Source: Pseudomonadota bacterium (lineage in GTDB: Bacteria > Pseudomonadota > Gammaproteobacteria > Burkholderiales > Casimicrobiaceae). From it: 37,549 nucleotides of DNA. The stretch is taken from contig JAFEDD010000027.1 in the NCBI GenBank assembly GCA_018241765.1, forward strand, positions 1 to 37,549. Direction: 5' to 3'. Position numbers and translations under genes: made by a program. This document shows, in pieces, positions 1-9,542 of this stretch (its first letter is position 1; the number at the start of each line of letters is the position of its first letter). The notes below the pieces were generated by a model, which worked only from the letters and a program-made list of their open reading frames with translations, did not search any database and was not told the origin of the DNA.

Positions 1-93
1 ATTTGGTGGCCAACGGCCGAGTTCCTGGAGATTATGGTTGGCGTCGGTGATAGCGCCGTTCGCGTGCCCGTCGCGGCGCCCGACGGGCAGTGA
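1..93 (+). CDS. Possible 3' end of a gene cut by the window edge
   Basis: The first frame is open from base 1 to a TGA at 91-93 and gives about 30 residues, beginning IWWPTAEFLEIMVG and ending in APDGQ. The composition (hydrophobic and aromatic residues, few arginines) looks more protein-like than the other frames here, but 30 codons is too short to prove coding. I do not recognise a family. If real, it is transcribed towards the non-coding repeat region. Confidence 0.25.
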   Translation: MWWPTAEFLEIMVGVGDSAVRVPVAAPDGQ

Positions 94-443
94 AGCCACG
101 GCGCCGGAGTCGTATAACCGACGCCCCTCTGCGCGATACAGCTTGATGCTGGAAGGCGCATCCATAACGGGCTTGCGGCGCGAAATGCGGCCAAAGTCGA
201 CATTGAAATTGGAAAATTCGCATGCAAAGCGCAAAAAGACAAATATTGCTTTTCAATCAATGGGTTGGATGGGTTCTGTGCCGCATTGCAAGCAAGCATG
301 CGACGCGCTGATGGCGTCGGTACGTGAAAGTTGCCCTGCAAGCCGCGCCAATCAAGGAAATGTCGCATCAGACTACGCTCAGCACGAGCCCACCGGACGG
401 ACGGCGGACGTGGCGCGAGCGTTCTTTTGCGCGCAATCAGCAG
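94..443. other. Gene-free stretch
   Basis: Open frames here are arginine-rich translations of repeats and carry no recognisable domain. The stretch holds the degenerate palindromic element at about 138-235. I see nothing further in about 236-443. It is locally AT-richer (about 205-265) than its surroundings. Confidence 0.5.
138..235. repeat. Dispersed palindromic element, copy A (degenerate)
   Basis: The left arm (about 138-175) contains GCATCCATAACGGGCTTG and is followed by GCGGCCAAAGTCGAC. This matches the copies at 7868-7987, 13849-13966 and 35895-36015. The right arm is only weakly recognisable (TTCGC, then AAAGCGCAAAAAG), so this looks like a decayed copy. It lies between the cut-off left gene and the BLUF gene. 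Confidence 0.55.
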
Positions 444-770
444 GTAGGCGCGGGCTTGACCGCGCTTGGCTGCATTCGATGACCGATGACGATGAATCAA
501 CCCCACGAAAGCGACGTCAAGCCGTCGCCTACAACCCGTAGGCGCGGGCTTGACCGCGCTTGGCCGCATGCGACGGCCGCTGGCGATGACCAACCCCACA
601 CAAGCGACGTCAAGCCGTCGCCTACAGCCGGTAGGCGCGGGCTTGACCGCGCTTGGCTGCATTCGATGACCGTTGACGAGGAATCAACCCCACACAAGCG
701 ACGTCAAGCCGTCGCCTACAACGCGAGCGACGTCAAGCCGTCGCCTACAGCACGTAGGCGCGGTCGCGGC
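444..770. repeat. Tandem array of REP-like hairpins (BIME-like)
   Basis: There are seven full units plus a partial one. Forward units lie at 444-465, 538-559 and 631-652. Inverted units lie at 511-532, 604-625, 698-719 and 727-748. A partial forward unit starts at 754. Each has a GTAGG head, a 5-bp stem, the loop GCTTGA, the other half of the stem and a final C. Forward units have the stem CGCGG/CCGCG and inverted units CGACG/CGTCG. Forward-inverted pairs plus linker repeat with a 93-94 bp period. A GTAG(G) head on a short palindrome is the hallmark of REP sequences mobilised by REP-associated tyrosine transposases (RAYTs); no such gene is in the window. Confidence 0.8.
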
Positions 771-788
771 CCGTCTTGCGAGCCGTGA

Positions 789-1217
789 TCAACCGCCGCA
801 GGTCGCGATGCTCGCGGTCGCCAAAAGCTCTTCGAGCAGTGCCATCGAGGCGCTGCCGGAGACCGCATAGGGGTCGAACACGGCCTTCTCGGAGTACTTC
901 AGGAGCAGCGAACGGTTGATCTTTTCGAGGTTCGCGCGCCCCATGACCCAGCCGGCGAAGCGGCGCTCGCTGATTTCCTCGAAGACGAGCAGTTCGACGT
1001 CGCGGTGGCGCGGGTCGCGCAGGATGCGCGCAAAGGTCGCGCTGACGGCGGGGCGTCCACCTTCGATGACCTGCATGAAGATGCTCCCCGAGTGACAGAG
1101 CAGCCCGGTGAGACCGGCCTCGGGGTTGTTTTTGCGCGATTGCGCGACGATTTCGTCGATCATCGCCGCGGACAGGCCATCGGCGGCGCGCGACACATAG
1201 AGCAGACGGACGAGCAT
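789..1217 (-). CDS. BLUF-domain blue-light sensor protein
   Basis: This is a 142-residue single-domain BLUF protein, a class that binds FAD non-covalently and senses blue light through a hydrogen-bond switch around the flavin. Residues expected for the switch are present: Tyr7 in LLYVSRA, Asn31, Gln49 in FMQVIEGG, and Trp90/Met92 in FAGWVMG. The core covers about residues 2-95; the rest is a short C-terminal helical tail with no output domain, so signalling must be by protein contact. A GGAGA Shine-Dalgarno-like stretch lies upstream of the ATG. The gene starts 51 bp after the folE stop on the same strand, so the two are probably co-transcribed and folE may be linked to light sensing. The 3' end runs into the REP array. 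The family is clear; the partner is unknown. Confidence 0.92.
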   Translation of the reverse strand: MLVRLLYVSRAADGLSAAMIDEIVAQSRKNNPEAGLTGLLCHSGSIFMQVIEGGRPAVSATFARILRDPRHRDVELLVFEEISERRFAGWVMGRANLEKINRSLLLKYSEKAVFDPYAVSGSASMALLEELLATASIATCGG

Positions 1218-1268
1218 GGTGGGTGGGTCTCCGGAAAAAGGGGCAGCGGCTGGCCGTGGCGCCCGGAA

Positions 1269-2018
1269 TCAGGACTTGCGGGCGTCGACCAGCGCGAGGA
1301 ATTCGCGGCGCAGATTGGCGTCTTTCAGAAACGAGCCACGCATCACGCTGTTGATCATCTTGGAGTCGACATCCTTGACGCCGCGCCACTGCATGCAGAA
1401 GTGGTCGGCCTCCATGACGATGGCGAGCCCATCGGGCTTGATCTTCTCTTGCAGCAGGTTGGCCAGCTGAGTGACCGCCTCTTCCTGGATTTGCGGCCGG
1501 CTCATGATCCAGTCGGCGAGGCGCGCGTACTTCGACAGACCGATCAGATCGGAGTGCTGGTTGGGCATCACTCCGATCCACAGCCGGCCCATGATCGGGC
1601 ACAGGTGATGCGAGCAGGCTGAGCGGATCGTGATCGGCCCGACGATCATCAGCTCGTTCAGGTGTTCGACGTTCGGGAACTCGGTCACCGCCGGCGCCAT
1701 CGTGTAGCGGCCACGGAACACTTCGTTGAGAAACATCTTGGCGACGCGCTTGGCCGTCTCCTGCGTGTTGTGGTCGGTCTCGGTGTCGATGACGAGACTC
1801 TTGAGCACCTCGCGCATGCGGGCTTCGACTTCGGCTTGCAGTTCATCGAGTTCGTCGCCTTCGATGAACTCGCTGATGTTGTCATTGGCATTGAAGCGCC
1901 GGCCGGCGGCATGGATGCGCGCACGGATGCGCGCGGACGCCGGTTGTGCGGCACTCACGGGCGCTGGTGCAAGGTGGGGGCGGGCGTCGGAAGCGAGGGC
2001 GCGCGGATCGGCGGTCAT
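1269..2018 (-). CDS. folE: GTP cyclohydrolase I
   Basis: The product converts GTP to 7,8-dihydroneopterin triphosphate, the entry step to folate and pterin synthesis, in the cytoplasm. At 249 residues it is longer than the typical 185-220 because of a non-conserved, Ala/Arg-rich N-terminal extension of about 45 residues. The zinc site is present: Cys135 and His138 in ACSHHLCPIMG, and Cys208 in DHFCMQWRG. The HNTQETAKRVAKMF and SKYARLADW segments are typical of the family. The ATG at 2018 is the first good start and an internal start cannot be excluded. It is divergent from uraA (166 bp between starts) and followed by the BLUF gene. The extension and partner suggest this is one of several folE-type genes in such genomes; that is inference. 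Confidence 0.93.
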   Translation of the reverse strand: MTADPRALASDARPHLAPAPVSAAQPASARIRARIHAAGRRFNANDNISEFIEGDELDELQAEVEARMREVLKSLVIDTETDHNTQETAKRVAKMFLNEVFRGRYTMAPAVTEFPNVEHLNELMIVGPITIRSACSHHLCPIMGRLWIGVMPNQHSDLIGLSKYARLADWIMSRPQIQEEAVTQLANLLQEKIKPDGLAIVMEADHFCMQWRGVKDVDSKMINSVMRGSFLKDANLRREFLALVDARKS

Positions 2019-2108
2019 GGCTGCACATCATTGGGGAGGCCGGAGCGGCATTGTCGCACGCTCCCGCGGCGACGAAGCGCTTGCATTGCCGTCGCGCTGC
2101 CGCTACAA

Positions 2109-2124
2109 GCGACGTCGGCGTCGC
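2109..2124. repeat. Short hairpin in the uraA leader, REP-like
   Basis: GCGACGTCGGCGTCGC forms a perfect 6-bp stem with a 4-nt loop, 60 bp upstream of the uraA start. Its left half and the preceding ACAA match the inverted REP units of the 444-770 array, so it may be a decayed REP. It could also act as a leader structure. Confidence 0.35.
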
Positions 2125-2184
2125 CCCGGGGGGCGACCCCGCCACGAGTACAACAATCCCTTTCACGAGAACAAAGGAAGCAGC

Positions 2185-3453
2185 ATGGCACTTTTCCAAT
2201 GGACCGAAAACACGTCGGGGGGCGTCGTCGCCCCCGACGAGCGCGTGGGCTACGGCGCCACCCTGGCGCTCGGCATCCAGCACGTCATCGCGATGTTCGG
2301 CGCGACCGTCCTCGCGCCACTGCTGATGGGCTTCGATCCCAACGTGGCCATCCTGATGAGCGGGGTGGGTACGCTGATCTTTTTCGTGATCGTCGGCGGC
2401 AAGGTGCCGAGCTACGTGGGGTCGAGCTTCGCGTTCATCGGTGTCGTCATCGCGGCCACGGCCTATGCCGGCAAGGGGCCCAACACGAACATCGCCGTCG
2501 CGCTCGGCGCGATCATCGTTTGCGGCGCGGCCATCGTGGCGATCGGCCTCATCGTGCAGATGATTGGCGTGGGCTGGATCGAGCGGCTGATGCCGCCCGT
2601 CGTCACCGGCGCCGTCGTCGCCGTGATCGGACTCAACCTCGCCTCGATTCCGATCAAGAACATGGCGCCCACGGCGTTCGACGCCTGGATGCAGGCGGTG
2701 ACCTTCATCTGCGTCGGCCTGGTTGCGGTGTTCACGCGCGGACTCGTGCAGCGCTTGCTCATTCTGGTCGGCCTGCTGCTCGCGAGCGTGGTCTACGCCA
2801 TCCTCACCAACGGCATGGGGCTGGGCAAACCGCTCGACCTCTCGGGGGTGGCCAACGCGGCCTGGTTCGGTGCGCCGCAGTTCGTCACTCCGGTGTTCGA
2901 CGGCAATGCCATGCTGCTCATCGTGCCGGTCGCCGTCGTGCTGGTGGCGGAGAACCTCGGCCACGTCAAGGCCGTCGCCGCCATGACCGGGCGCAATCTC
3001 GATGCCTACATGGGCCGCGCCTTCATCGGCGATGGCGTGGCGACGATGGTTTCGGGCAGCGCGGGGGGCACCGGCGTCACCACCTATGCCGAGAACATCG
3101 GCGTCATGGCCGCCACCAAGATCTACTCGACGCTGCTGTTCGTCGTCGCCGGCATCATCGCCATCGTGCTCGGCTTCTCACCGAAGTTCGGCGCGCTGAT
3201 TCAGGCCATTCCGCTTGCCGTGATGGGTGGCGTCTCGATCGTCGTCTTTGGTCTCATCGCCATCACCGGCGCCAAGATCTGGGTCGAGAACCGGGTCGAC
3301 TTCAGCGACAACACGAATCTCATCGTCGCCGCCGTGACACTGGTGCTCGGCACGGGCGACTTCACGCTGAAGTTCGGCGGCTTCACGCTGGGCGGCATCG
3401 GCACCGCGACCTTCGGCGCCATCGTGCTCTACGCGCTGTTCCGCAAGCGCTAA
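2185..3453 (+). CDS. uraA: Uracil permease, NCS2/NAT family
   Basis: This is a 422-residue inner-membrane proton symporter of the nucleobase-ascorbate transporter family, most like UraA uracil permeases. Family marks are QHVIAMFGATVLAP in the first membrane segment, AENLGHVKAV with its conserved Glu, and GGTGVTTYAENIG, the uracil-branch form of the NAT signature. About 12-14 hydrophobic segments span the whole length and the size fits the family. A good Shine-Dalgarno (AAAGGAAG, 2173-2180) precedes the ATG at 2185, fixing the start within a longer open frame. The gene is divergent from folE and converges on the drug exporter, with a degenerate REP between them. Uracil is the likely substrate; xanthine or another base is less likely. 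Confidence 0.93.
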   Translation: MALFQWTENTSGGVVAPDERVGYGATLALGIQHVIAMFGATVLAPLLMGFDPNVAILMSGVGTLIFFVIVGGKVPSYVGSSFAFIGVVIAATAYAGKGPNTNIAVALGAIIVCGAAIVAIGLIVQMIGVGWIERLMPPVVTGAVVAVIGLNLASIPIKNMAPTAFDAWMQAVTFICVGLVAVFTRGLVQRLLILVGLLLASVVYAILTNGMGLGKPLDLSGVANAAWFGAPQFVTPVFDGNAMLLIVPVAVVLVAENLGHVKAVAAMTGRNLDAYMGRAFIGDGVATMVSGSAGGTGVTTYAENIGVMAATKIYSTLLFVVAGIIAIVLGFSPKFGALIQAIPLAVMGGVSIVVFGLIAITGAKIWVENRVDFSDNTNLIVAAVTLVLGTGDFTLKFGGFTLGGIGTATFGAIVLYALFRKR

Positions 3454-3508
3454 CGCTACCTGTGGTCTCGCGCGCCGGCCGCCCAGGGTTGTCGGTGCGC
3501 TATTACAG

Positions 3509-3530
3509 GCGGCGTCGAGCCGTCGCGCGA
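3509..3530. repeat. Degenerate REP between convergent genes
   Basis: The 22 bases read GCGGCGTCGAGCCGTCGCGC plus two. They match the inverted REP units of the 444-770 array at most positions, with the loop changed from GCTTGA to GCTCGA and the GTAGG head lost. It sits in the 80-bp gap between the uraA and exporter stop codons, a usual place for REPs, and may help end both transcripts. Confidence 0.45.
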
Positions 3531-3533
3531 TGC

Positions 3534-4766
3534 TCAGGTCGTGACCACGTTGCGCCCGATGTCCGGCCAGCGGCGATGCAGGTAGATCCATGAGAGGAGC
3601 CCGATGCACATCATGCCGAGCGAGGCGAGAGCGAGCGCGACGGTGGAGTGCATGACGAGCGGCGTGATGACGCCGGCGACGACGCCGTTGGCAGCGGAGC
3701 CGACGACCGCCTGCAACGATGAGGCAAGGCCGCGCCGCTCGGGGTTCAGGTCGAGCACGAGCAGCGTGACGACGGGCACCATCATCGCCCAGCCGAACGA
3801 GAACACGGCGATGGGCAGGATCGCCCAGGAGGCGTGGGCGGTGAAGAGCAGGTTGGCGATGACGTTGATGATGCCGATCGTGAACATGATGACGAAGCCG
3901 TGGCGGATCTGGCGCTTGGGTGCGATCTTGCCGGCGACGCGGCCACTGACCCAGGCGCCGCCCATGATGCCCAGGATGTTCAGCACGAAGAACCAGAAGA
4001 ATTCGGTTGGCGCGAGGTGCAGGTGCTCGCCGAGGAACACCGGCGCTGCCAGCACGTAGAGGAACATGCCATTGAACGGCACGCCGCTGGCGAAGGCGAG
4101 CGGCAGGAAGCGCGGGTTCGACAGCAGTTGCCAGTAGCCACGCATCAGGTGGCCGGCGGCGAACGGCTGCCGCTGCGCGGCGGCGAGTGTCTCGGGCAGC
4201 GCGCGGAAGATGGCGAGCCACAGCGCGACGCCGATCCCGACCAGGAGCCAGAAGATGCTGTGCCAACCGAGATGCACGAACAGCCAGCCGCCGAGAATGG
4301 GCGCGACGGCCGGGGCGACGCCGAAGAAAATCGTCACCTGACTCATGACCTTTTGCGCCTGCGCGGGCGGGAAGAGGTCGCGGATCACGGCGCGCGAGAC
4401 GACCATGCCGGCGCCGGTCGAGACGCCTTGCAGCGCGCGGAAGAAAATCAGTTGCCCCACCGTCTGCGACAGCGCGCAGCCGAGCGAGGCCAGCGTGAAT
4501 GCGGCGACGCCCCAGAGCACGACCGGACGGCGCCCGAAGCTGTCCGAGAGCGCGCCGTGAAAGAGATTCATGAAGGCGAACCCGAAGAGGTAGGCCGACA
4601 GCGTCTGCTGCATCTCGATCGGCCCGGCGCCGAGCGAGGCCGAGATGCCGGCGAAGGCGGGCAGATAGGTGTCGATCGCGAAGGGGCCGAGCATGCCCAA
4701 GAGCGAGAGCAGCGCGGCGAGTGCCCAGCGTGGGGCTTGCCAGATTCGGTGGGCGTCGGGGTTCAT
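3534..4766 (-). CDS. Bcr/CflA-type multidrug efflux MFS transporter
   Basis: This 410-residue major facilitator protein of the DHA1 Bcr/CflA branch is a proton-driven drug or small-molecule exporter in the inner membrane. It shows the expected 12 hydrophobic segments. Family marks include PFAIDTYLPAF in segment 1, the motif-A-like DSFGRRPVVLWG between segments 2 and 3, RALQGVSTGAGMVVSRAVIRDL in the segment 4/5 region, and GVAPAVAPILGGWL. The ATG at 4766 is the first start with the full first segment. The gene diverges from uvrB, leaving 249 bp between starts. The substrate cannot be told from sequence. Confidence 0.9.
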   Translation of the reverse strand: MNPDAHRIWQAPRWALAALLSLLGMLGPFAIDTYLPAFAGISASLGAGPIEMQQTLSAYLFGFAFMNLFHGALSDSFGRRPVVLWGVAAFTLASLGCALSQTVGQLIFFRALQGVSTGAGMVVSRAVIRDLFPPAQAQKVMSQVTIFFGVAPAVAPILGGWLFVHLGWHSIFWLLVGIGVALWLAIFRALPETLAAAQRQPFAAGHLMRGYWQLLSNPRFLPLAFASGVPFNGMFLYVLAAPVFLGEHLHLAPTEFFWFFVLNILGIMGGAWVSGRVAGKIAPKRQIRHGFVIMFTIGIINVIANLLFTAHASWAILPIAVFSFGWAMMVPVVTLLVLDLNPERRGLASSLQAVVGSAANGVVAGVITPLVMHSTVALALASLGMMCIGLLSWIYLHRRWPDIGRNVVTT

Positions 4767-4969
4767 CGTGGTGCAGGAGCGCGGACGTGGGCGGTGCGCA
4801 CGGGTGGCGCGGGGGGAGGGCGTGCGAAGCGGCGTGCCGCCGCCGGAGCGTGCGCAGCGGCGACAGGACGATCAGCCAAGGACGAGGGCATTTTATCGGG
4901 CGCTCTGGGGCACGCCGCTCGTCAGCGGCGTACGGCACGCGCAAGTTCGTGTACCGGACAGCGAAACAA

Positions 4970-4985
4970 CTGTATGCATTGACAG
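4970..4985 (+). promoter_or_regulatory. LexA (SOS) box of uvrB
   Basis: CTGTATGCATTGACAG fits the CTG-N10-CAG LexA consensus with a mostly A/T core, and lies 30 bp upstream of the uvrB start. It overlaps the predicted -35 element, so bound LexA would block RNA polymerase. uvrB is a classic SOS gene, which supports the call. Confidence 0.8.
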
Positions 4986-5008
4986 GTTTCGCCGCGCGGC
5001 GCGATAAT
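4979..5008 (+). promoter_or_regulatory. Sigma-70-type promoter of uvrB
   Basis: The -35 element TTGACA (4979-4984, perfect consensus) and the -10 element GATAAT (5003-5008) are 18 bp apart. Transcription would begin near 5014-5016, at the uvrB ATG itself. No Shine-Dalgarno is seen, so the mRNA is predicted to be leaderless or nearly so. Confidence 0.75.
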
Positions 5009-5015
5009 CGCATGG

Positions 5016-7049
<2,034 letters not shown>

Positions 7050-7094
7050 TCGCGCCGCGCGGGTCGTGGCGGTATTGGCAAGATAATTTCGAAT

Positions 7095-7745
7095 ATGGAA
7101 CTGGCTGCCTATCTGAAGAGCTTCCTCGGGTTGCTCGCCATCGTCGACCCGTTCATCGCGGTGCCGATGTACCTTGCGCTGACGCCGAACGCGACGGCCG
7201 TCGAGCGCATGCGCATTGCGCGCACGGCGGCGATCGCCGTCTTCTGCATCCTCGGCATCGGATTGCTGGGCGGCGGCCCGTTGCTCGGCTTCTTCGGTAT
7301 TTCGCTGGCCGCGTTCAAGGTGGCCGGTGCGCTGTTGCTGCTGCTCTCGGCGGTCGACAGCTTCAATGCCGCACCGGGGCGCCAGCGGCAGACGCCAGAG
7401 GAAGAGATGGAAGCGCGCAGCCGCCAGGCCGTCGCCGTGGTGCCCATCGCCACGCCGCTGCTCGCTGGGCCCGGCGCCATTTCGATGGTCATCGTGTTCG
7501 GTCAGTCGCACCCCGGCCTCAAGGCGCTCGGCCAAATCACGCACCTCGCCTTGCTGCTTCTGATCATCCTGGTCGTCGCGCTCATCACCTGGGTGACGCT
7601 GCGCGCGGCGCAGCGCGTTTCGGTGGTGCTCGGGCTCACCGGCATGAACGTGGCGACGCGGGTGGGCGGCTTGATCACCGCGGCGCTCGCCGTGGAAATC
7701 CTTGCCTCCGGGTTGATGGGCCTGTTCCCTGGCCTGAAGTCCTGA
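7095..7745 (+). CDS. MarC-family integral membrane protein
   Basis: This 216-residue protein of the MarC/UPF0056 family has about six hydrophobic segments. Family marks are LLAIVDPFIAVPMYL near the N-terminus and PIATPLLAGPGAISMVI in the middle. The family's function is unsettled; the old link of MarC to antibiotic resistance has been withdrawn. The ATG at 7095 has no Shine-Dalgarno. A GATAAT hexamer at 7082-7087 lies seven bases before the ATG, the same spacing as at uvrB, but no convincing -35 is visible. The gene may be read through from uvrB or have its own start. Downstream is the palindromic element copy B. Confidence 0.9.
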   Translation: MELAAYLKSFLGLLAIVDPFIAVPMYLALTPNATAVERMRIARTAAIAVFCILGIGLLGGGPLLGFFGISLAAFKVAGALLLLLSAVDSFNAAPGRQRQTPEEEMEARSRQAVAVVPIATPLLAGPGAISMVIVFGQSHPGLKALGQITHLALLLLIILVVALITWVTLRAAQRVSVVLGLTGMNVATRVGGLITAALAVEILASGLMGLFPGLKS

Positions 7746-7867
7746 CCAGGCTTCCGAGCGCCGGATCGGTCGTGCGGCAGATGCGTAGAAAGCGCCGTTC
7801 GCGGGTTCGGCCACGCCAGCGCCCGGCGGACGTCGCCGAGGGTTCGCGCCTGAGCCTGTTTCGGTCT

Positions 7868-7987
7868 ATGGCTTTCGACTGGAATGCCCATCCACAATGG
7901 GCTTGGAGCGCGATTTCTGCCGAAACCGACTTTTAGCGATTTTCGTCGCCAAGCCCGTCATGGACGCGGCTTTCAGCGAAAAGCCAT
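7868..7987. repeat. Dispersed palindromic element, copy B
   Basis: This is a 120-nt imperfect inverted repeat. The left arm starts ATGGCTTTCGACTGGAATGC and continues with CAATGGGCTTGGAGCGCGA. The right arm holds CGCCAAGCCCGTCATGGACGC and ends in AGCGAAAAGCCAT, pairing with the left arm over about 45 bases. The centre (GAAACCGACTTTTAG) resembles the AAGTCGACTT centre of other copies. It lies between the convergent MarC and Mrr-like genes. Confidence 0.75.
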
Positions 7988-8029
7988 TGCCGATCATCGC
8001 CGAATTTCCGCGCGATGCGGGCGACGGCA

Positions 8030-8629
8030 TCAGCCGTTCGAGGCCGAGCGCGATGGCGCTTCGTCGGGCGGGTCGATGGTGATGGCCGTGGTGGGCACGC
8101 CGGTCGGGATGCCTGCCGTGTCGTTGAGCATGTCGCGCAAGGTGGCGCCGTCGATCAGTTGCAGGTTGCGGCCGCTGGCGAAAGCGAGCGTCTCGCGGGT
8201 GAACTGCCCCGTGGTCAGGATGAAGCCGCCGGCGGCGTGGCGGGCTCGCACGGCGTTGTGCAGCTCGCGGGCCACGCCGACCTCCACCATGGGCGTGCGC
8301 CAGTCCTGGCAATGCACGAGGAAGTACTCGCCGGACTTGCGCAGCACGAGGTTGGTCGTGCCGTCGCTCGAGCGCGCGCCCTCGCTGCCCACCAGAAAAC
8401 CCCGGTTACGGAATGCGCGGCTCGCGAGCAGTTCGAATTGCGGCCAGGTCAGGCGGTTGAGCGGCGTCAGCATGGGGTTGGGTGACATGGCGGCCGCCAT
8501 CTGCAACTGGCGGCGCCTCTGAACCGTGTTGACCGCCAGCAGCACCGCGATCAGCGCCAGCAACGCCACGACCAGTCCATGCCAGACGCTGACATTGGCC
8601 AGAAAGGTGGAGACGGCGCTCAGTGACAT
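8030..8629 (-). CDS. Membrane-anchored Mrr-type nuclease-like protein with altered active site
   Basis: This is a 199-residue protein. Residues about 12-38 form one membrane segment (WHGLVVALLALIAVLLAV), and residues about 55-175 resemble the Mrr_cat restriction endonuclease fold (NRLTWPQFELLASRAFRNRGF; AAGGFILTTGQFTRETLAFA). In active relatives the core reads roughly GVDLVL, then VQCK. Here the matching stretches are TTNLVL and VHCQ, so the catalytic Asp appears to be Asn and the catalytic Lys to be Gln. The protein is therefore probably not an active nuclease, though DNA binding could remain. The ATG at 8629 gives the usual N-terminus with the membrane segment; a longer proline-rich form is possible. 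No methylase gene is adjacent. It converges with marC and diverges from scoA. Confidence 0.75.
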   Translation of the reverse strand: MSLSAVSTFLANVSVWHGLVVALLALIAVLLAVNTVQRRRQLQMAAAMSPNPMLTPLNRLTWPQFELLASRAFRNRGFLVGSEGARSSDGTTNLVLRKSGEYFLVHCQDWRTPMVEVGVARELHNAVRARHAAGGFILTTGQFTRETLAFASGRNLQLIDGATLRDMLNDTAGIPTGVPTTAITIDPPDEAPSRSASNG

Positions 8630-8832
8630 CGACGGCGGATGAGGAGGGGGGATGGTCGCTCGGGGGGGCGGAATGGCGTTGAACTCATCTATTTTGCGCC
8701 ACATCGGCCCATTGCAATGCCGATGGCATCGAAAACGGCACCGACGATGGTGCCGCGGTGGAGCCGTGTCGGCAATTCGTAGAATGTCCCACTGGTAACA
8801 CCGTCAGCCCTCTGCGGGCGTTGGAGCGAAGC

Positions 8833-9540
8833 GTGAACAAGGTATTTCCGAGCGCCGATGCGGCGCTCGCCGACATCATCAAGGACGGCCAAACCCTTGC
8901 CGTGGGCGGGTTCGGGCTGTGCGGCATCCCGGAGGCGCTGATCGATGCGCTGGTCCGTACCGGCAAGACGGGGCTCACGGCCGTGTCGAACAATGCCGGC
9001 GTCGATGGCTTCGGCCTGGGCAAGTTGCTCGCCACACGCCAGATTCGCAAGATGGTGTCGAGCTACGTCGGCGAGAACAAGGAATTCGAGCGTCAGTACC
9101 TCGCCGGCGAGCTGGAGCTGGAATTCACGCCGCAGGGCACGCTCGCGGAGAAGCTGCGCGCGGGCGGCGCCGGCATCCCGGCGTTCTTCACCAAGACGGG
9201 CGTCGGCACCATCGTCGCCGACGGCAAGGAGCTCCGCGAGTTCGATGGCGTGAAGTACGTGATGGAGCGCTCGATCGTGCCCGACGTCTCGCTGGCGAAG
9301 GCCTACATCGCGGACACCTCGGGCAACCTCATCTTCCGCAAGACCGCGCGCAACTTCAACCCGAACGTCGCGATGGCGGGACGCATCACCGTCGTCGAAG
9401 TCGAAAAGATCGTCGACACCGGCGCGTTGGACCCCGACCAGATTCACCTGCCCGGCATCTTCGTACACCGCATCGTGCTCAACGCGACCCCCGAAAAGCG
9501 CATCGAGCAACGTACCATCACCCCGAAAGCTGGAGCCTGA
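8833..9540 (+). CDS. scoA: Succinyl-CoA:3-ketoacid CoA-transferase subunit A
   Basis: This is the alpha subunit (235 residues) of the CoA-transferase that moves CoA from succinyl-CoA to acetoacetate and similar 3-oxoacids, used in ketone-body and polyhydroxybutyrate degradation. Family marks are [29 protein letters not shown] and [21 protein letters not shown]. The start is a GTG at 8833, with GGAG six bases upstream; this gives the usual N-terminus ([14 protein letters not shown]). The stop is two bases before the scoB ATG, so the pair is one operon. Acetoacetate is the likely acceptor; closely related 3-oxoadipate transferases have a similar fold. Confidence 0.94.
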   Translation: MNKVFPSADAALADIIKDGQTLAVGGFGLCGIPEALIDALVRTGKTGLTAVSNNAGVDGFGLGKLLATRQIRKMVSSYVGENKEFERQYLAGELELEFTPQGTLAEKLRAGGAGIPAFFTKTGVGTIVADGKELREFDGVKYVMERSIVPDVSLAKAYIADTSGNLIFRKTARNFNPNVAMAGRITVVEVEKIVDTGALDPDQIHLPGIFVHRIVLNATPEKRIEQRTITPKAGA

Positions 9541-9542
9541 CC

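Noticed and set aside
444-770. CRISPR array
   Set aside because: Repeats alternate in orientation, linkers are similar to each other rather than unique, and there are no cas genes; the units are REP hairpins.
38-788. Overlapping open frames across the left repeat region
   Set aside because: Their translations are repeated arginine- and proline-rich units created by the REP array, without a plausible start signal or domain.
1662-3593. Long plus-strand frame of 643 codons over folE and uraA
   Set aside because: It is an out-of-frame, arginine-rich reading of both genes; uraA in the correct frame has clear motifs and a ribosome-binding site.
8030-8704. Active restriction-modification system
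   Set aside because: There is no methylase or specificity gene, and the nuclease-like domain has substitutions at the expected catalytic positions.
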